Source: Galerina marginata (lineage: Eukaryota > Basidiomycota > Agaricomycetes > Agaricales > Galerinaceae). Taken from it: a stretch of 64,000 nt of DNA. Below the pieces are notes generated by a model. The model saw only the letters and a list, made by a program, of their open reading frames with translations, did no database searches and was not told the origin of the DNA. The DNA is taken from positions 2,294,001 to 2,358,000 of the forward strand of contig JAECYW010000001.1 of the NCBI GenBank assembly GCA_023014335.1, read 5' to 3'. Position numbers and translations under genes: made by a program. Positions 48,801-60,244 of this stretch are shown piece after piece (position 1 is the stretch's first letter; each line of letters starts with the position of its first letter).

Positions 48801-49510
48801 TGCCCGAGTTCCTGGCACAATCCCGGATGCGCACTGCAACATCAGGGTATTCAGCAACCAATAACAATCAGCGGCTGACGCCCGATCCTCCTCCTCAAGC
48901 TCCTTCAGATCATTCCCGCCGTACTCCAGCGCCGTCAACTAATACCAACCAATCTAGATCACCTCTGCCTCAACCATATCGGTCAAATCATCCTGGCATG
49001 TACCCTGGCATACGCTCTCAACCTCAGACCCACAGTGGACAGAGTTTCGGTGCTTCCTGTCCACCAGGACCTTCCTACGGTAATCACCACCACCACAGCA
49101 ACGTGTACCATGGTGAAGGACTTCCTAATGCTCCTTTCTACTCTCGTGGTATTGACCAGCCCTATCGTGAACACGAACATGAGGTATATAGTGGACCAAT
49201 TAACCGGCAAAGAATGCAAATTCCAGGACCCATGAAACAGGAGTCCTCCATTTATCATCATGAAGGTTCTGCATACCTAGGAAATGCAGAACAATGGCAG
49301 AAAGACACTGTCCCTTTTCGGCGTCAGGAGTTACGGAACCTTCAGCCTCCGATCCATCAGGGATGTTATGGTCACCCTCCGTCACGAGACTATGTCCCCT
49401 CTCGCCTTCAGGAGTACACAACCTACGATTATGAAACTTACTGCCGTCGGCCGGATATCCAGGAGGGGGGTCTAAATGTCGATGATTACATTAGGACCCC
49501 AAATGAGTAA
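45804..49510 (+). CDS. Intact 1,103-aa protein of a multicopy Agaricomycete family
   Basis: Eight exons join in phase: 45804-46575, 46630-46790, 46852-46962, 47015-47076, 47129-47364, 47418-47648, 47712-48655, 48716-49510. The TAA at 48710-48712 lies inside the last intron (48656-48715, GTGAGG...TTACTAATG...ACAG), so it is not a premature stop. Recognisable family blocks: VDQIINLWKE (about residue 215), INEDDASAHVYESAGAEG, a Lys/Glu/Arg coiled-coil with two KRSEEAA-like repeats, then FQLRSWPRGVAFPGE and DLLASKTAVFLEVEPPADS. These typify an expanded mushroom gene family of unknown function. The last 500 residues are Pro/Ser/Gln-rich and probably disordered. No enzyme or membrane motif seen. 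Confidence 0.8.
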
Positions 49511-50371
49511 ATTGATTCGCCATGGCCAACCACATCTTGGTCCCACCATCAAAGTTCGTTTTTCCTATACTTCAAAGCTCAAGTTGGACACCAGCGAGAC
49601 ATCATATTGTACAATCTGCCTCTTCTTGTCATTTTGTTCCTATTTCAGCATTTTGGTGTCCATTAGCTAGCTTCTGCCTGTGATGTTATCGATTACTTGT
49701 CATTTTGTTCCTGTTTCAACATTTCAGTAGCCTCAGCCTGTGATACTATTGATTTCTTGAAAGTAGTTTATAGCTTGTATGTACATACTTACCCTTGAAT
49801 GTAGCAATAATCAAGTTTGTTGATGCAGTTGGCATCTGTAAATCTCAGGACATTGTCGGAAAATTGAATTTATCTTACCGGTCAAATTGAACGCCAGCGA
49901 GTACTTAAGTCACTAAGTGAGACCTCACATTCAACACGATATCTGCAGAGAAGGGCCGCACAACTTGAAATACGTGGCCGCAACAAAGGCCCCAAAGCGA
50001 CCGCAAAACGTCGAGACAAAACAGACTCGCAGGCATCCGCTGGAAAATCATAAGATCTCCCGCAGTTGGAGCAGAGGCTGGACGTCGAGGAAAGGTGGAC
50101 ATCCCGCTTGTCGCGCAGTGTAAAAAGTGGGGAGAGACTTCTAGGATTCAAGTTCTGGGCCTGTCGGCAAACATTGCTGTAAGTGATGTCTCGTTTCACA
50201 GGAAGGCGTCATTGTCGCTTGAATGTTTGAGCTTATGAAGATGATCGATGAGAACAGGTGAGTAAAGGAAACGCCGGATTACTCGCAGCTCTTTGATTCT
50301 AGGCTACAAGCTTCGGATACATATTCGAAAAGCCCTAGAAGCAAGATCTCAGGCAATCCGAACTGCAATCG
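49511..50371. other. Spacer with short repeats
   Basis: CTTGTCATTTTGTTCCTATTTCA at about 49625 and again (CTGTTTCA variant) at about 49698 suggest a ~75-bp partial duplication in the 3' flank of the preceding gene. The Plavaka element's right end should lie here, but no inverted repeat was resolved. Confidence 0.4.
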
Positions 50372-53300
50372 CTAACTACAATGCCGCTGCCAAGGGGATG
50401 TCACCGCGTCCTCCCGAACTCGCTTGGGACGACGTCGTTGAATATGTCTCCCCTCGCGCACTTCGACTTCTTCGGGATACTGCGAGGACGTGCGGGATCG
50501 TTCGTGGACAAAGCCAGCTACCGACTCCATCAGCAAAACGGCAAATTCATGCTCCAACTGCACAGTCCATATGCCAGTGTCACGATCGGGCTCCTCGTCA
50601 TGCACAAACCAATTGATAAGTGCACACGAAAAAAATTTCTTACGATAGGTGAAGGAGAAAAAAAGAAGTACACGTCCGATTTCCATGCCCTCCATTCCGT
50701 GCTTGGACTCATCAAGAACCACAAACACAGTATCGCGGCGTTCATGACCATGGAAAGATGGCGTTGAGCGAATGCGCTCACGATGTAAGCCACCAGCTCC
50801 GCACAAATCGCTTGGTGCATAGTAAATTGCAACTGCGGAGTGATAAACCCTGATGTTACCTTCAAACGAGGGTAGCTGTTCCATGTCAATGGGAGGCTCT
50901 GAATCAGGGTTGTTATGCATGAAGAGGAACCGGCGTAGGGCAAGAGGAAACTTTGGTTGATGAATGAATTCAGCAAGGGCATGAAGATTGCGAGGGTAGA
51001 AAAATTCTGGATTGGATTCAATCAGTGACACGCCATATGACAGCAAGCTTTTATATACCAAATTTAGATGCGAGGTTCACTTCGGATAGTACACCCTGAG
51101 ACGGACTACCCGACACTGCACTGTCATCTTCATCGTCGTCCTCTGGCCCATCGCAACCCGCTGAATTCTCAGCCTCGTCCAAAATATCTTCAGCCTTCAT
51201 CCGCGTCATGTAGGACGATGTTGTTCCTGCCAACATGCCTCTCTTGGTGAATAAACAATGAACTGCCCCCATCTTGTCCATTCGAACAAGGGTTCGTAAC
51301 ATTTGTATGAGTGCACGGTGACGACTTGACCGACGCCACGGCTCCTTCACAGCTTTAATGTGTTTGGACTCTGTGATAGACGAGCACAGTCCATTAGGGG
51401 AGCCAAAGAGGAGGATTGAATAAAAATAGTGGAGGAGGGCATGCTGACGTGGAAGAGATATTGAAGCTCGAACACCTGCTGCAATAAATATATTTCGCAG
51501 AGTGTGAAACTTCTCAACGCACGAACGAAAATGTTCGAGAGCTGGACCGGTGATTGCATTTCGGCGGGCAATATAACACGCATCCATGAACATTGCGATG
51601 CACTGGACCATGGATGACGGTAGATAACCTGCAATTGCAGCAAGATATACCTGTTGTAATGTCAGTCACTGGAACTTCCGAACCATATTTAAAAGGGACG
51701 GACCTTCATCAACGCTTTTGAGTCATCGCCTGTCCACTGATGATAGTCCCGGCCGTCTGGGAATCGGCGTAGACCAGGGTAAGGTGGAACTGCCGAGATA
51801 CTGAATATCGAGTTAGAGCATGGCGCAATACATTTTAAGGAGAAGATGCTTACCGATGGTCAATGTCCTCTATAATTTCCAAGGCAACCGCCTCTCCATG
51901 CGTTAAGACTAAATAATCGCCCACCCATGTTACAAGATGATCTTTAAACACGCCCTTGATCAGTTGGTGCAAAAGGTCGAGAGCAAGGAGTTCATGGATA
52001 TCTGCTCGCGGAAATCCATGAGTAAAGGGCTGCAATGAAATTGAGTAAGTTAATCCATATTGGAACCAGACTAAACAAACCACAATGTCGTTCCGAATCC
52101 CATAGTCGTCCCAAAGAATGCCTGGGTCAAAGCTGTTGATGAGTAGGTCTCGTGTGAGCGGCGATGACTTCCGGGACCATCAAGGTTTTCTGGCCGTGCA
52201 TCACACCTACCAACACGTGAGACATGACAAAAGAAAACAGGCAGTAACATAACTTACTTCGGACACCAACCGTAGACGTTTCCTGCAAGCCAGACTTGCT
52301 CAGGATAGTCAGCTATGTAGGGTCCTAGGCCAAAGATTGCCCGCCGGAAATGACCATCAGGACATTTAACGACCTTGTATTTTTCCATATACGGTTTAAG
52401 GGGTTCAAAGATAATTTCGAGGCATCGGTGGTATAGTTGCCGACAGAACCTTTGAAATTCAGGGCGTTTGCGTTTGCGTTTGCTTGCTGAAGTGGGTTTT
52501 GACGATCAGAAGAAACGAAACACGACAAACGAGAAGGGACAAACCTTTCGGAATTGGTAGAAATGCGACAGGGAGGACCCCATTCCCATGCCCACGGCGA
52601 GCAGTGTTGGATATGGGTCCAGGCGAAATGTAAACTGGGTGGTATTCTTGATGACCGGTCGCAACGGACACAGTTGTTTTGTCGCTTCCAGCAACAACGG
52701 GTACAAACATGGCGCCATGGGTAGATGGATCTTGCGCGATTTTGTCCTAGAAATTGAAATGAGGCCCCAGTCAATATAGAGATCGATAGAACAGATGGAA
52801 CTTACCGCTTGCTTTGAGGCCCAATTTCCAGACATAAGATTTGAGTAAACACGATCACCTTCCTTATTGAACTCCTGGTACGGAATATTCTGCATGTGGC
52901 CCTTAAAGTCGGGGGTGTCCAGTTGTTGTTCGAGGACGACTTAAACATCCCGCGCATTGAGTTCATAGGTTTCTTCCATCCATCGAGGTGGTGTGTGTGG
53001 CTTTGGTCCACCATACGAAAGTTTGTAGCTCTTCCATGGTGCGTCACCGGTCTGTATCGAGTCAATTGTCTTGTACAACTCGTCAGCATTACGCCATGGG
53101 ACATCCTCAGCTGTTGGATGCTCAGATGAATGCTTGACAACCGTCGCTCGCCAGAGTTCTAGGCCTTCCGAGATATCCGATGCGGACGATTGAAGCCGTA
53201 CATAGTGGTGATAGGCCCAGTCAAATTCAAGACAGTCTTTGAAAGGTGCCCATGGGTTCGTAGTTGAGTTGTTGATGGGTTCAGCGGGCGGTGGTTGAGG

Positions 53301-53550
53301 GTTTGACTCAGGGTTTTCGAGGAAATTTCCATTTTTGTCGCATGGTCGTGCTAACGAAGAATCGACATTAGGTATCTCTAGATGACAGATTATGCTTAGA
53401 CGTACCATTAAGGAAGCGGTGATAAATACTCGTGTGTTGATTACTTTCATTTAAGGTTGAAAATTTTGGATGTTTAGCATTCATATGACGGCAAAGTCCA
53501 CCACTAGAGTGGCAGGTCAGGCCACAAACTGAGCAGTCGTAAGAGGTCAT
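50372..53550 (-). pseudogene. Plavaka (CACTA-like) transposase, inactivated
   Basis: ATG at 53548-53550 begins with a C2H2-like CSVCGLTCHSSGGLCRHMN, the usual Plavaka start. Successive exons carry ARPCDKNGNFL; WRATVVKHSSEH; QLDTPDFKGHMQNIPYQEF; CDARPENLD; ILWDDYG; FPRADIHELL; HQLIKGVFKDHLVTW; FPDGRDYHQWTGDDSKALMK; and SPNGLCSSITESKHIKAVKE. TAG lies near 50372. Introns have normal ends. Two lesions: an in-frame TAA at 52941-52943, where relatives have a hydrophobic residue after RDV, and a frame change near 52.15-52.18 kb between the SHRRSH and ILWDDYG segments. Everything else is well preserved, so inactivation looks fairly recent. Confidence 0.8.
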
Positions 53551-53785
53551 GAGGATTTGCGGTAGTCGTGGAATCGTAAGTGGAGGATGTGGGGGAAAAG
53601 CGCAACTTTGGGTGCGCAAACAAACAACCTAAGACAGAACATTGAATTCGGGTTGCTTCGAAAATATTCCAGATTGTTCTATCACTTAACCACTTGATGG
53701 TTACACGTCCTTCTGAAGTTTCGACTCACGAACATTCCATTCTGAAAGCTACACTCTACGTTCAACCGTCTATAACGTCACTCTC
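53551..53785. promoter_or_regulatory. Shared divergent upstream region
   Basis: 235 bp separates the start codons of the minus-strand Plavaka gene and the plus-strand AT-hook gene; it should contain both promoters and the Plavaka left end. No TATA box stands out. Confidence 0.3.
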
Positions 53786-56074
53786 ATGGCAAAATCCGCT
53801 AAAGGTTCTAGCAAAGCCAACGCTGGTTCCAAATCTCAAAACCAACGTCCTGGGGAAAGCAACCATATTCAGAACCCAGACCCAATTGGCAAGGAAGGAG
53901 CGACTTACCCTTCCGAACTCCAACCCATGTCCACAACCGACGAACCAGAGCCTCCACGCAGGGGTCGCGGCCGTCCGAGAAAGGCTGCGGCTGTTGGTAT
54001 ATCTACAGCCGATGTGGTCGATGAGCCTGCGCCGACCAAGGCTCCACCTCGTAAGCGTGTTCGAAACGAAACTGCACCAGCTGGTACATCCGACGATCAA
54101 CCCATCGCCAAACGTGCCAAAGGGGATGACGCTGACACCAGCCACATTCCCGCGCAGCACATCAAGGCTGCTGGCACACGTAGGGTAACTGAGCTCACCA
54201 CCCGCGACCCTCTTCCAGATCGCAAAGGATGCAATGTCCACCCTGTTCCAACAAAGCCGATACGACGTACTTCACAGCAAGTTGAGGCCGAGCGAGAGGC
54301 AAAAAGAAAGGCAGTTGAGCAGAAGCTTCGGGAGCTGGAGGAGGCAAAACGCTTTCTTGCCGAAATGAATGTGTCGGGAGACATTCGAGATGAGGCGATA
54401 CGTGAAAACAATCCGCAGCGCCTTTCTGTAGCAATTCGCAAACGTCAACATGTTGAGATCGAGGCGCATAGTGACGACCAGGAGTCATTCGATTTCAAAG
54501 AAGTTGACGAGATGTCAAGCAAGTCAGAGAGCGAGGAACCAGAACCTGTTAAAGAAACTGCAGTAAGTCCAGTTATATATGAGGAGTGGACAAGAGACTG
54601 ACCATGAGCCTTCCTTAGCCTAAGAAGAGGGGAAAGGCAGCTAAGTGTGTGCTTAGAAGATGGTGGTCGGGAAAGCAAGAGGATGAAACCCACCGAGATT
54701 AAGTTCGTTGTTTGACAACCGTGGTTTATCGCTGATTAATCGATTGATCTGATGACGCCTTGTCTTTCTTCCAAATTAAGCACACTGCCTCCTTTGGATT
54801 TAGAGGCCAAAAAGTACCAAAATGCCGGCCTCCGCAAGGTTTCCAAGCCTAAGAAGGCCGAAGAAACATTTGACCCATTTCAGAGCGGTGGATTAAACGA
54901 CGACGACGCATGATCTTCAACTCGCCCTGCCTTCCCGCGCACTCAAGGCCCCCGTCCTCAAGTCCGCCTCGAACCTGCACCCAAAAATCTCAAGCGAGAT
55001 CAGTCTCGGACAAATAATGTGGGTACATGTTCATTTTCTCATCGTATACGTACCTTTCTTACGGTCATCCAGCTCGTTCAAGTTCAGGAGGATAACGGCG
55101 GAGATCATGCGGTCCGAGCACCAGGCAAGATTAGGCCAAAGAAGGTATGAACTTTGACCTTTGTGTCTTAGTTTCTTACTGACAACCTTCAACAAATTGT
55201 AGGAAGTAAAAGCTGCCACAATTCGTCAATCAAAATCCGTTGATTTTGCGCTGTCCTCAACTGATGAGGTGACTGTTGCGGTAAATCAAATCCCTCTGCA
55301 TCGTAGTATCATTTCATCCTGACAACCATTTTCAGGCTTATAAACACCTCAAGAGCAAGAAGTCCAAGCTAGCAAGCGATGTCCTAGATGTCATCAAAGA
55401 TTTTTTCAGAGGATCTGATTTTGTTGGTCAGCCAGAAGCAGTTCGTGATTATGTTAAGTGGGCTCTATGACCTGGTGGGCCAGCATACTATGCCGTACCC
55501 ATACCAGAGGAATGCCAGGGTTCGCGCAAGGCTCCAGGATATAAGGTTTGTTCTTGAGCAATGCATATCAATTGTTTACGAACGTGTCCGCAGCCCCCGG
55601 AAGGTTTCCTGGAATCTCAGTTTATCGCCCCAGTTCAACCCCAGTTGCAAAAAAAATACCTCAACTTCGCCTCTAATTCAGTCCTCAGTCCAGCTCTCAA
55701 TCGAAAGAACCCACCGAAAGGCCTTTACGCGCTGATCGCGGCTGCAGTACGTCGTTTTCCTTCTTCTATGAGATCGTTCTCGAATATTTCTGTTTTTTCG
55801 CCAGGTTGAACGTGGTTTCTTGGCGCACATGAAAGGCACCTTTGTTGCACCTCCTCAATTCAACCACGACAACTGCTGGGGGCCACTCAAAGACTGGTTT
55901 GTTAATATTGACAAAGTGAAGGAGGAGTGCTGGACCGCAATTCTTCACCACGGAGTCGGTGGAGTCGACGAAGGTAGCATCTCAGATGCAGGTGACGATG
56001 ACCTGCACGATCGGTCAAGGATATCCGCTTACCGCGCAGGAATGTACGTCTTGTCAAGCCTAATCAAAGCCTAA
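53786..56074 (+). pseudogene. AT-hook / DUF6532-type protein with two stops
   Basis: The first exon (53786-54562) has an AT-hook (PPRRGRGRPRK, about residues 57-67), several basic nuclear-localisation-like patches and a Glu/Lys/Arg coiled coil. Later exons (about 54.78-55.02, 55075-55144, 55202-55268, 55335-55544, 55594-55747 and 55804-56074) lead to the DUF6532-type C-terminal block: FLESQFIAPVQPQLQKKYL, NPPKGLYALIAAAV and GTFVAPPQFNHDNCW, ending TAA at 56072-56074. DUF6532 proteins are abundant in mushrooms and of unknown role; AT-hooks bind the minor groove of AT-rich DNA. TGA at 54911-54913 and at 55468-55470 interrupts an otherwise continuous frame; both are explained by CGA to TGA. The exon 1-to-3 connection near 54.7 kb is uncertain. 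Confidence 0.6.
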
Positions 56075-57060
56075 AATCTACATCCTTTTCATGTTGCATA
56101 TATCCCTATCAATAGTTCTATAGTATCGTCCTTTTCGATGTCAATATAATCTACGGATCCGAAGTAGTGAGCTGAATTTCTTTGTATATAGTTACTAGTA
56201 CTCTGTGTCTTGGTTCCGTAGGTATCTTAGGTTTTCTGGGTTTCCGTTGGGCATCATTTTAGTAGGTTTCCGGGAAATGGGACATAGGTTCCAAGTCCCC
56301 AGGTTCCCTAGTTTTCAATGGTTCTTACGGGTTTTTTTGGGTTGAGAAACCCGCGGAAACCAAAATGCTTGATTACTGATGTCGCTATGAATCAGCACTT
56401 CAAGAAAAAGCAGGCAGCTGAGGAAATCGAGCAATTCAACGTCGAGATTCCGAGGGTGGTCAGCTTTATGCTGGACGAATCGGCCATGCCTTCGTCGTTT
56501 TTCTTCAAGGTCGGCAGAATTCCTGTATCGATCTTTACACTCGACAGGGGCGCTGTCTATGAATTATACCAGAACCTAGGCCACAGACGTTGATCCCTCT
56601 CGAGCAAGACGGCTCCACCAGGGATAACACGTCCACGGTGGCGTGCTCGATGGTGGCGTCACCTTGGTCGCAACAGGCTAGGCCACAACAGGCTCGGAGC
56701 TCGGCCACATCCTCTGAACTGGAAAATGTCGTCCAGCCCGGCGAAAGCACGCGTCCTTGCAAAGACGGCACAGGGAATGCATAGTAAAATGGTGGGCGTT
56801 TCGCTTGATGACATATACGAAAGGAACAGGTTGGTTGAGGCACCGAGGCTTCGGATGCCGTCAACACTGCGATTGATTACTGTCCTTGATTTTGGAGCGG
56901 AGGGCACCAGAGAAGGCAAGAAAAGTGTAAAAACGGCGATTGGGACGCTCGACAGGAAATGAAGGAACTGTTTTGAAACAAAGAACGTCAGTAAGTCTTA
57001 GCTTTAAGAAGTGGTGTATTTCTAGGATTGAAATAATACAACACAAAAAAGAAAGCTTAC
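56075..57060. other. Mixed stretch with weak frames
   Basis: Contains the GGTTTCC-type patch (56216-56360). Then a plus-strand frame (about 56350-56593; CLITDVAMNQHFKKKQAAEE) and another (56726-56962; VGVSLDDIYERNR, then GAEGTREGKK) look protein-like but have no family or splice support, while the minus strand also stays open here. I could not decide which strand codes. Confidence 0.35.
56216..56360. repeat. GGTTTCC-type patch, relative of 4.12-4.2 kb
   Basis: Repeated TAGGTTT/GGTTTCCGGG/GGTTCC words followed by GGGTTTTTTTGGGTTGAGAAACCCGCGGAAACC, which contains the imperfect inverted pair GGGTTT...AAACCC. Possibly a decayed transposon end. Confidence 0.4.
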
Positions 57061-57845
57061 CTGAACAAGGGAGCCTATATCTAGTGCTGCTAAAGCATCT
57101 ATTGTCAGGCTACCACCCCGCGCAGAAGGGTCGCCAGCGGGGGGTGGCTGTCGTTGGCTGTTCAAGACCGGTAGATAAACCATCATCCTGATATAATTAG
57201 AAAGATATTTACCATCGCTTTTTGAAACAGTCACGGAATCAGATTCGCCACCATCTCCCTCGGGTGACGGCTGTTAAAAGAATATAGTATAAGCACAGAC
57301 ACAGACATGGTTAAGAAACTTACATCAAATAAAACATATGAATTTGAGCTGCTCGACTCCTCTCAACTCCATGTACTAAGACACCGCTGGACTTTATGAA
57401 TCCGGGAGTAGTAGCCTTCTTCAATAGAAAGGGAAGGTTGTCGAAAGCGCGTCTAAAGTCTGACCGGAAAACTTCATGCAGTCTGTGCATTTGAGCTTCA
57501 GGTCTGCGAAATCACGAGAGCAAGAGGGTGGACCCTTCCAAAGCCCACAAGAAACAAGCCAATAATCTTCTGGAGTAATGATCACCCAGCAGACAGCTCT
57601 GCCGAAACCAATTCCGGCAAGTTTGCTTGTTCCTCTTGGTCTTCGGCTTGGACGTCTGCAACACTAGCAGCTAAACTATCTTGCGCAGCTCTGAGCATAT
57701 CTGCTGACGCCTTCTGACAAGACGATCTTCACGGCCGATGCGTTGCCAGACAATACGTTGACCTATGGAGTCGCGAAAGGCGGAATGACCGAGGTAGAGA
57801 CCTGTAGCAGGGAGAGCCTGCGGCTTCTGGTCGAACTTTTCACGT
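57061..57845 (-). pseudogene. Degenerate gene of unknown Agaricomycete family
   Basis: Minus-strand exons with good splice ends: about 57845-57715 (GLYLGHSAFRDSIGQRIVWQ), continuing after a one-base frame change as ADMLRAAQDSLAASVADVQ with a Glu-rich tail; an exon about 57505-57324 (HEVFRSDFRRAFDNLPFLL, HGVERSRAAQIHMFYL); and 57270-57061 (GGSLTIDALAALDIGSLVQ), followed by a GTAAGC donor. The second and third exons do not join in phase, so either a base has been lost or one boundary is wrong. Composition and splice sites look genuine; I recognise the pattern only as a repeated mushroom family without known function. Confidence 0.4.
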
Positions 57846-58927
57846 AAGTGAGCGGCAGGTGAGATCCGTGAGATGGGAGGTTTAATCGAGCATGATCAAA
57901 GTGGGTTGAAACTTTAAGCTTTAACGTTAACGTTAACTTGGATGGGCTCAGCTTTTTAGGACATCATTGGTGGGAAGCTCTGGAAAGTCCAGCGATGTTG
58001 TGGAAATTGCTCTGAATGCAACGGTGCGTCAAAAGGACATATGAAATCGTGGAGAGATCGATTCACAATTATGTAATAATAATATTGACCGTTCTGGCCA
58101 ACAAGCTTACGACGGGCCGTGAATTTATTTTTTTAATACTGGGGTGAATACTTAAGTTAAGTTGAGTAGACGAAAAAATGCAAGGCAGGAGCAGGTAGGT
58201 GAGCGAATATACTTATAGGCAGAACAAAGAATAAAATTTCGGTCAACGAAATAATGAGAGACAGAAAAGTTAGTAATTATGTATTGTGGGATTTTTGTTT
58301 ACTTCGTCGACTTCGACCATATCCAGATTTCAAATGAAGCATCGGGAAGAACAGCAATGCTCCTCCTCCCTCTACAAGTGCGAAACCGGGGGGATATATC
58401 TGATATTACTTTCCAAAAAGATCGAGATCCGACCTACGACAGATGTTATGTCGCCCCTACTCCAGCCGAAATGCGGGCTCTTCCTGTCCAACCAATCACC
58501 CAGCTTTTGGCCACTTCCTTGGCGAATCTACCAACATGGACCTGCAAGTGCCTTTGGACGTCGTGCGAGCTACCGCTCGCTTGATTGGCTGCGTGCCTAT
58601 TAACTTCAGCAAAAAAGATGCTGTTCAACAGATCTTACATCAAATTTACCGAGCTTTCCGGGTCCTGTCAACGCGATGTCTTTACTTGATCCAGTCCACG
58701 GTCGATTGCAATCGGAACTCGTTGGTCGTATCTCTGTATTACCGCTGGTTTCGACGTGCTGAAAGCGTTACGGAGCGGGTCATCGACGGCACCACTTTTC
58801 TTATTATTCAGCGCTGAACGTAATTTCGACGCTGCACGCCGATCAAACCTGCAAAGCCACTGCCATTATCTCTCTTAAACGTCCAAGAAATTTTACCCCT
58901 TGGAATCTTTGCGGAAGCATTTTCCAC
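57846..58927. other. AT-rich spacer, then decayed coding sequence
   Basis: 57.9-58.27 kb is AT-rich with a short GTTAACGTTAAC palindromic run near 57930. At 58.44-58.82 kb (plus) protein-like segments such as MDLQVPLDVVRATARLIG, VPINFSKKDAVQQI and MSLLDPVHGRLQSELVGR appear in shifting frames: a decayed gene that I cannot name. Confidence 0.35.
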
Positions 58928-60207
58928 CATGGACGTGGAATTCGATGAAGCTATGGAAGCTATTCCACAGCCGACGAAGCAATTCAAGGTGTGTAGGCAG
59001 TCGTCTCCTGAACGATTCCCGTATTAAATTTTTGGGATGTAGCATCAATTGTACAGTCAGTCGTTGAAGAAGGTCCACCTACCGTCGGCGTTCAAGCAAA
59101 CTCATCTGGATCATGAAGTTGCGGTAATTTCTTACCCTTCCTATTTTTTGTGGCGTTCTCTCATCGAATAATCAGGACAACGATTGGCATTTTCACGAAG
59201 CTTTGGAACACTGGAAGCAGCTCAACCTTGCGCCTGGCTTCCTTCAATTTGCGAACAAGGCGACTGGGTTATCTGCGTCCATGCCTCTATGGCTTCTTAA
59301 CTGGCGCGAGATATACGATTTGTGGCTGGAGGCCTTTAAATCAGCAGACGATGAAGGCTTGACAGCACTTTTTGAGTAAATTGTCTCCTATTGCGCTCTA
59401 TCCATCCCTTATTCTTCCTACAGTTTAGTACAGAAAATAGCCCACGATCTCCGCACCACGCTTTCGCCTATTTACACCCCGTTATTGGACAACCTATTTA
59501 CCCTTCTGCCGCGCGAAATATTCGCACAAGCACTTACATCGCTTTTTGGAGATGCTTTCCTCCATCCTCCGATACCTTGTTATCCCAACTATCGATACCA
59601 ATTTGGTGGAAGAAACATGGAAAACGATGTGCTTTGTCCTGCTGAAGTGTCTTGGAGAGATTCAGAGAGCGGTCGCCGAAGTTTGGGGAGGCATCTTGAG
59701 GGGGATGAAGTCTGGATCGAGGGAAATGGCAGTTCGGTTATTGACCGAGAATGGTGCGGTTATAGTGAACACCAGTGCATGAGTTCTCGTATACGCTTGC
59801 AAGGTGTGTCTTTTTTTTTTAATCACCTCAATTGTGTATGCCTATATACCCCAATTTGTAGTCCGTATCCCAGACACTTCACACATATGCCCCCTCGATA
59901 TTTTTACCGCTGCTCCCTCATATCACCGTTCCACTGCACCGGATCCAAAATCAACGTACACGCTCCTTCGACGGGTTCTTACTGCTCTCATCCATCACGT
60001 GAAAAATACCAACCAGTTCGCCTTCATACTAATAGGCGAGATTTTGTGGCGCGTCTCATGTCGCTTGTCAAAGAGGTCGATATCAACAGTGAGGAGGGTG
60101 TCGAGTCTCTCAAGAGGATGGTCAATGTTCATCGCAGCCAACCTGTCGCTCTGGCTCTGACCAGGACTCAAATTTTTGCAACGTACCCACTTCAGTGGCC
60201 CCATTGA
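58928..60207 (+). pseudogene. UTP20 5' fragment, frameshifted and truncated
   Basis: From ATG at 58928, three short exons with good introns (58988-59041 and 59125-59175 removed) give an N-terminus of the UTP20 kind (KHQLYSQSLKKVHLPSAF), then HWKQLNLAPGFLQFANKA, QKIAHDLRTTLSPIY and LFTLLPREIFAQALTSLF. After a one-base frame change near 59.54 kb, LSSILRYLVIPTIDTNLVEE and KCLGEIQRAVAEVWGGILRG follow; later TYTLLRRVLTALIHHVK and RLMSLVKEVDINSEEGVESL. UTP20 is a ~2,500-residue HEAT/ARM protein of the small-subunit processome that matures 18S rRNA. Only about its first 400 residues are here; homology ends at 60.18 kb, where AT-rich transposon-like DNA begins. Frame changes exclude function. Confidence 0.7.
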
Positions 60208-60244
60208 CCTAATCTATTAGATAGATTAATTTCTGATAGGAAAT

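Noticed and set aside
53694..54188. 164-codon frame overlapping the AT-hook exon
   Set aside because: Shadow of the 53786-54562 exon, which has the AT-hook and charged coiled coil.
56726..56962. Plus-strand 78-codon frame with DIYERNR and GAEGTREGKK
   Set aside because: Protein-like but isolated; the opposite strand is also open, so not called as a gene.
57925..57945. GTTAACGTTAAC palindromic run as a regulatory site
   Set aside because: Short, isolated and in AT-rich DNA; likely chance.
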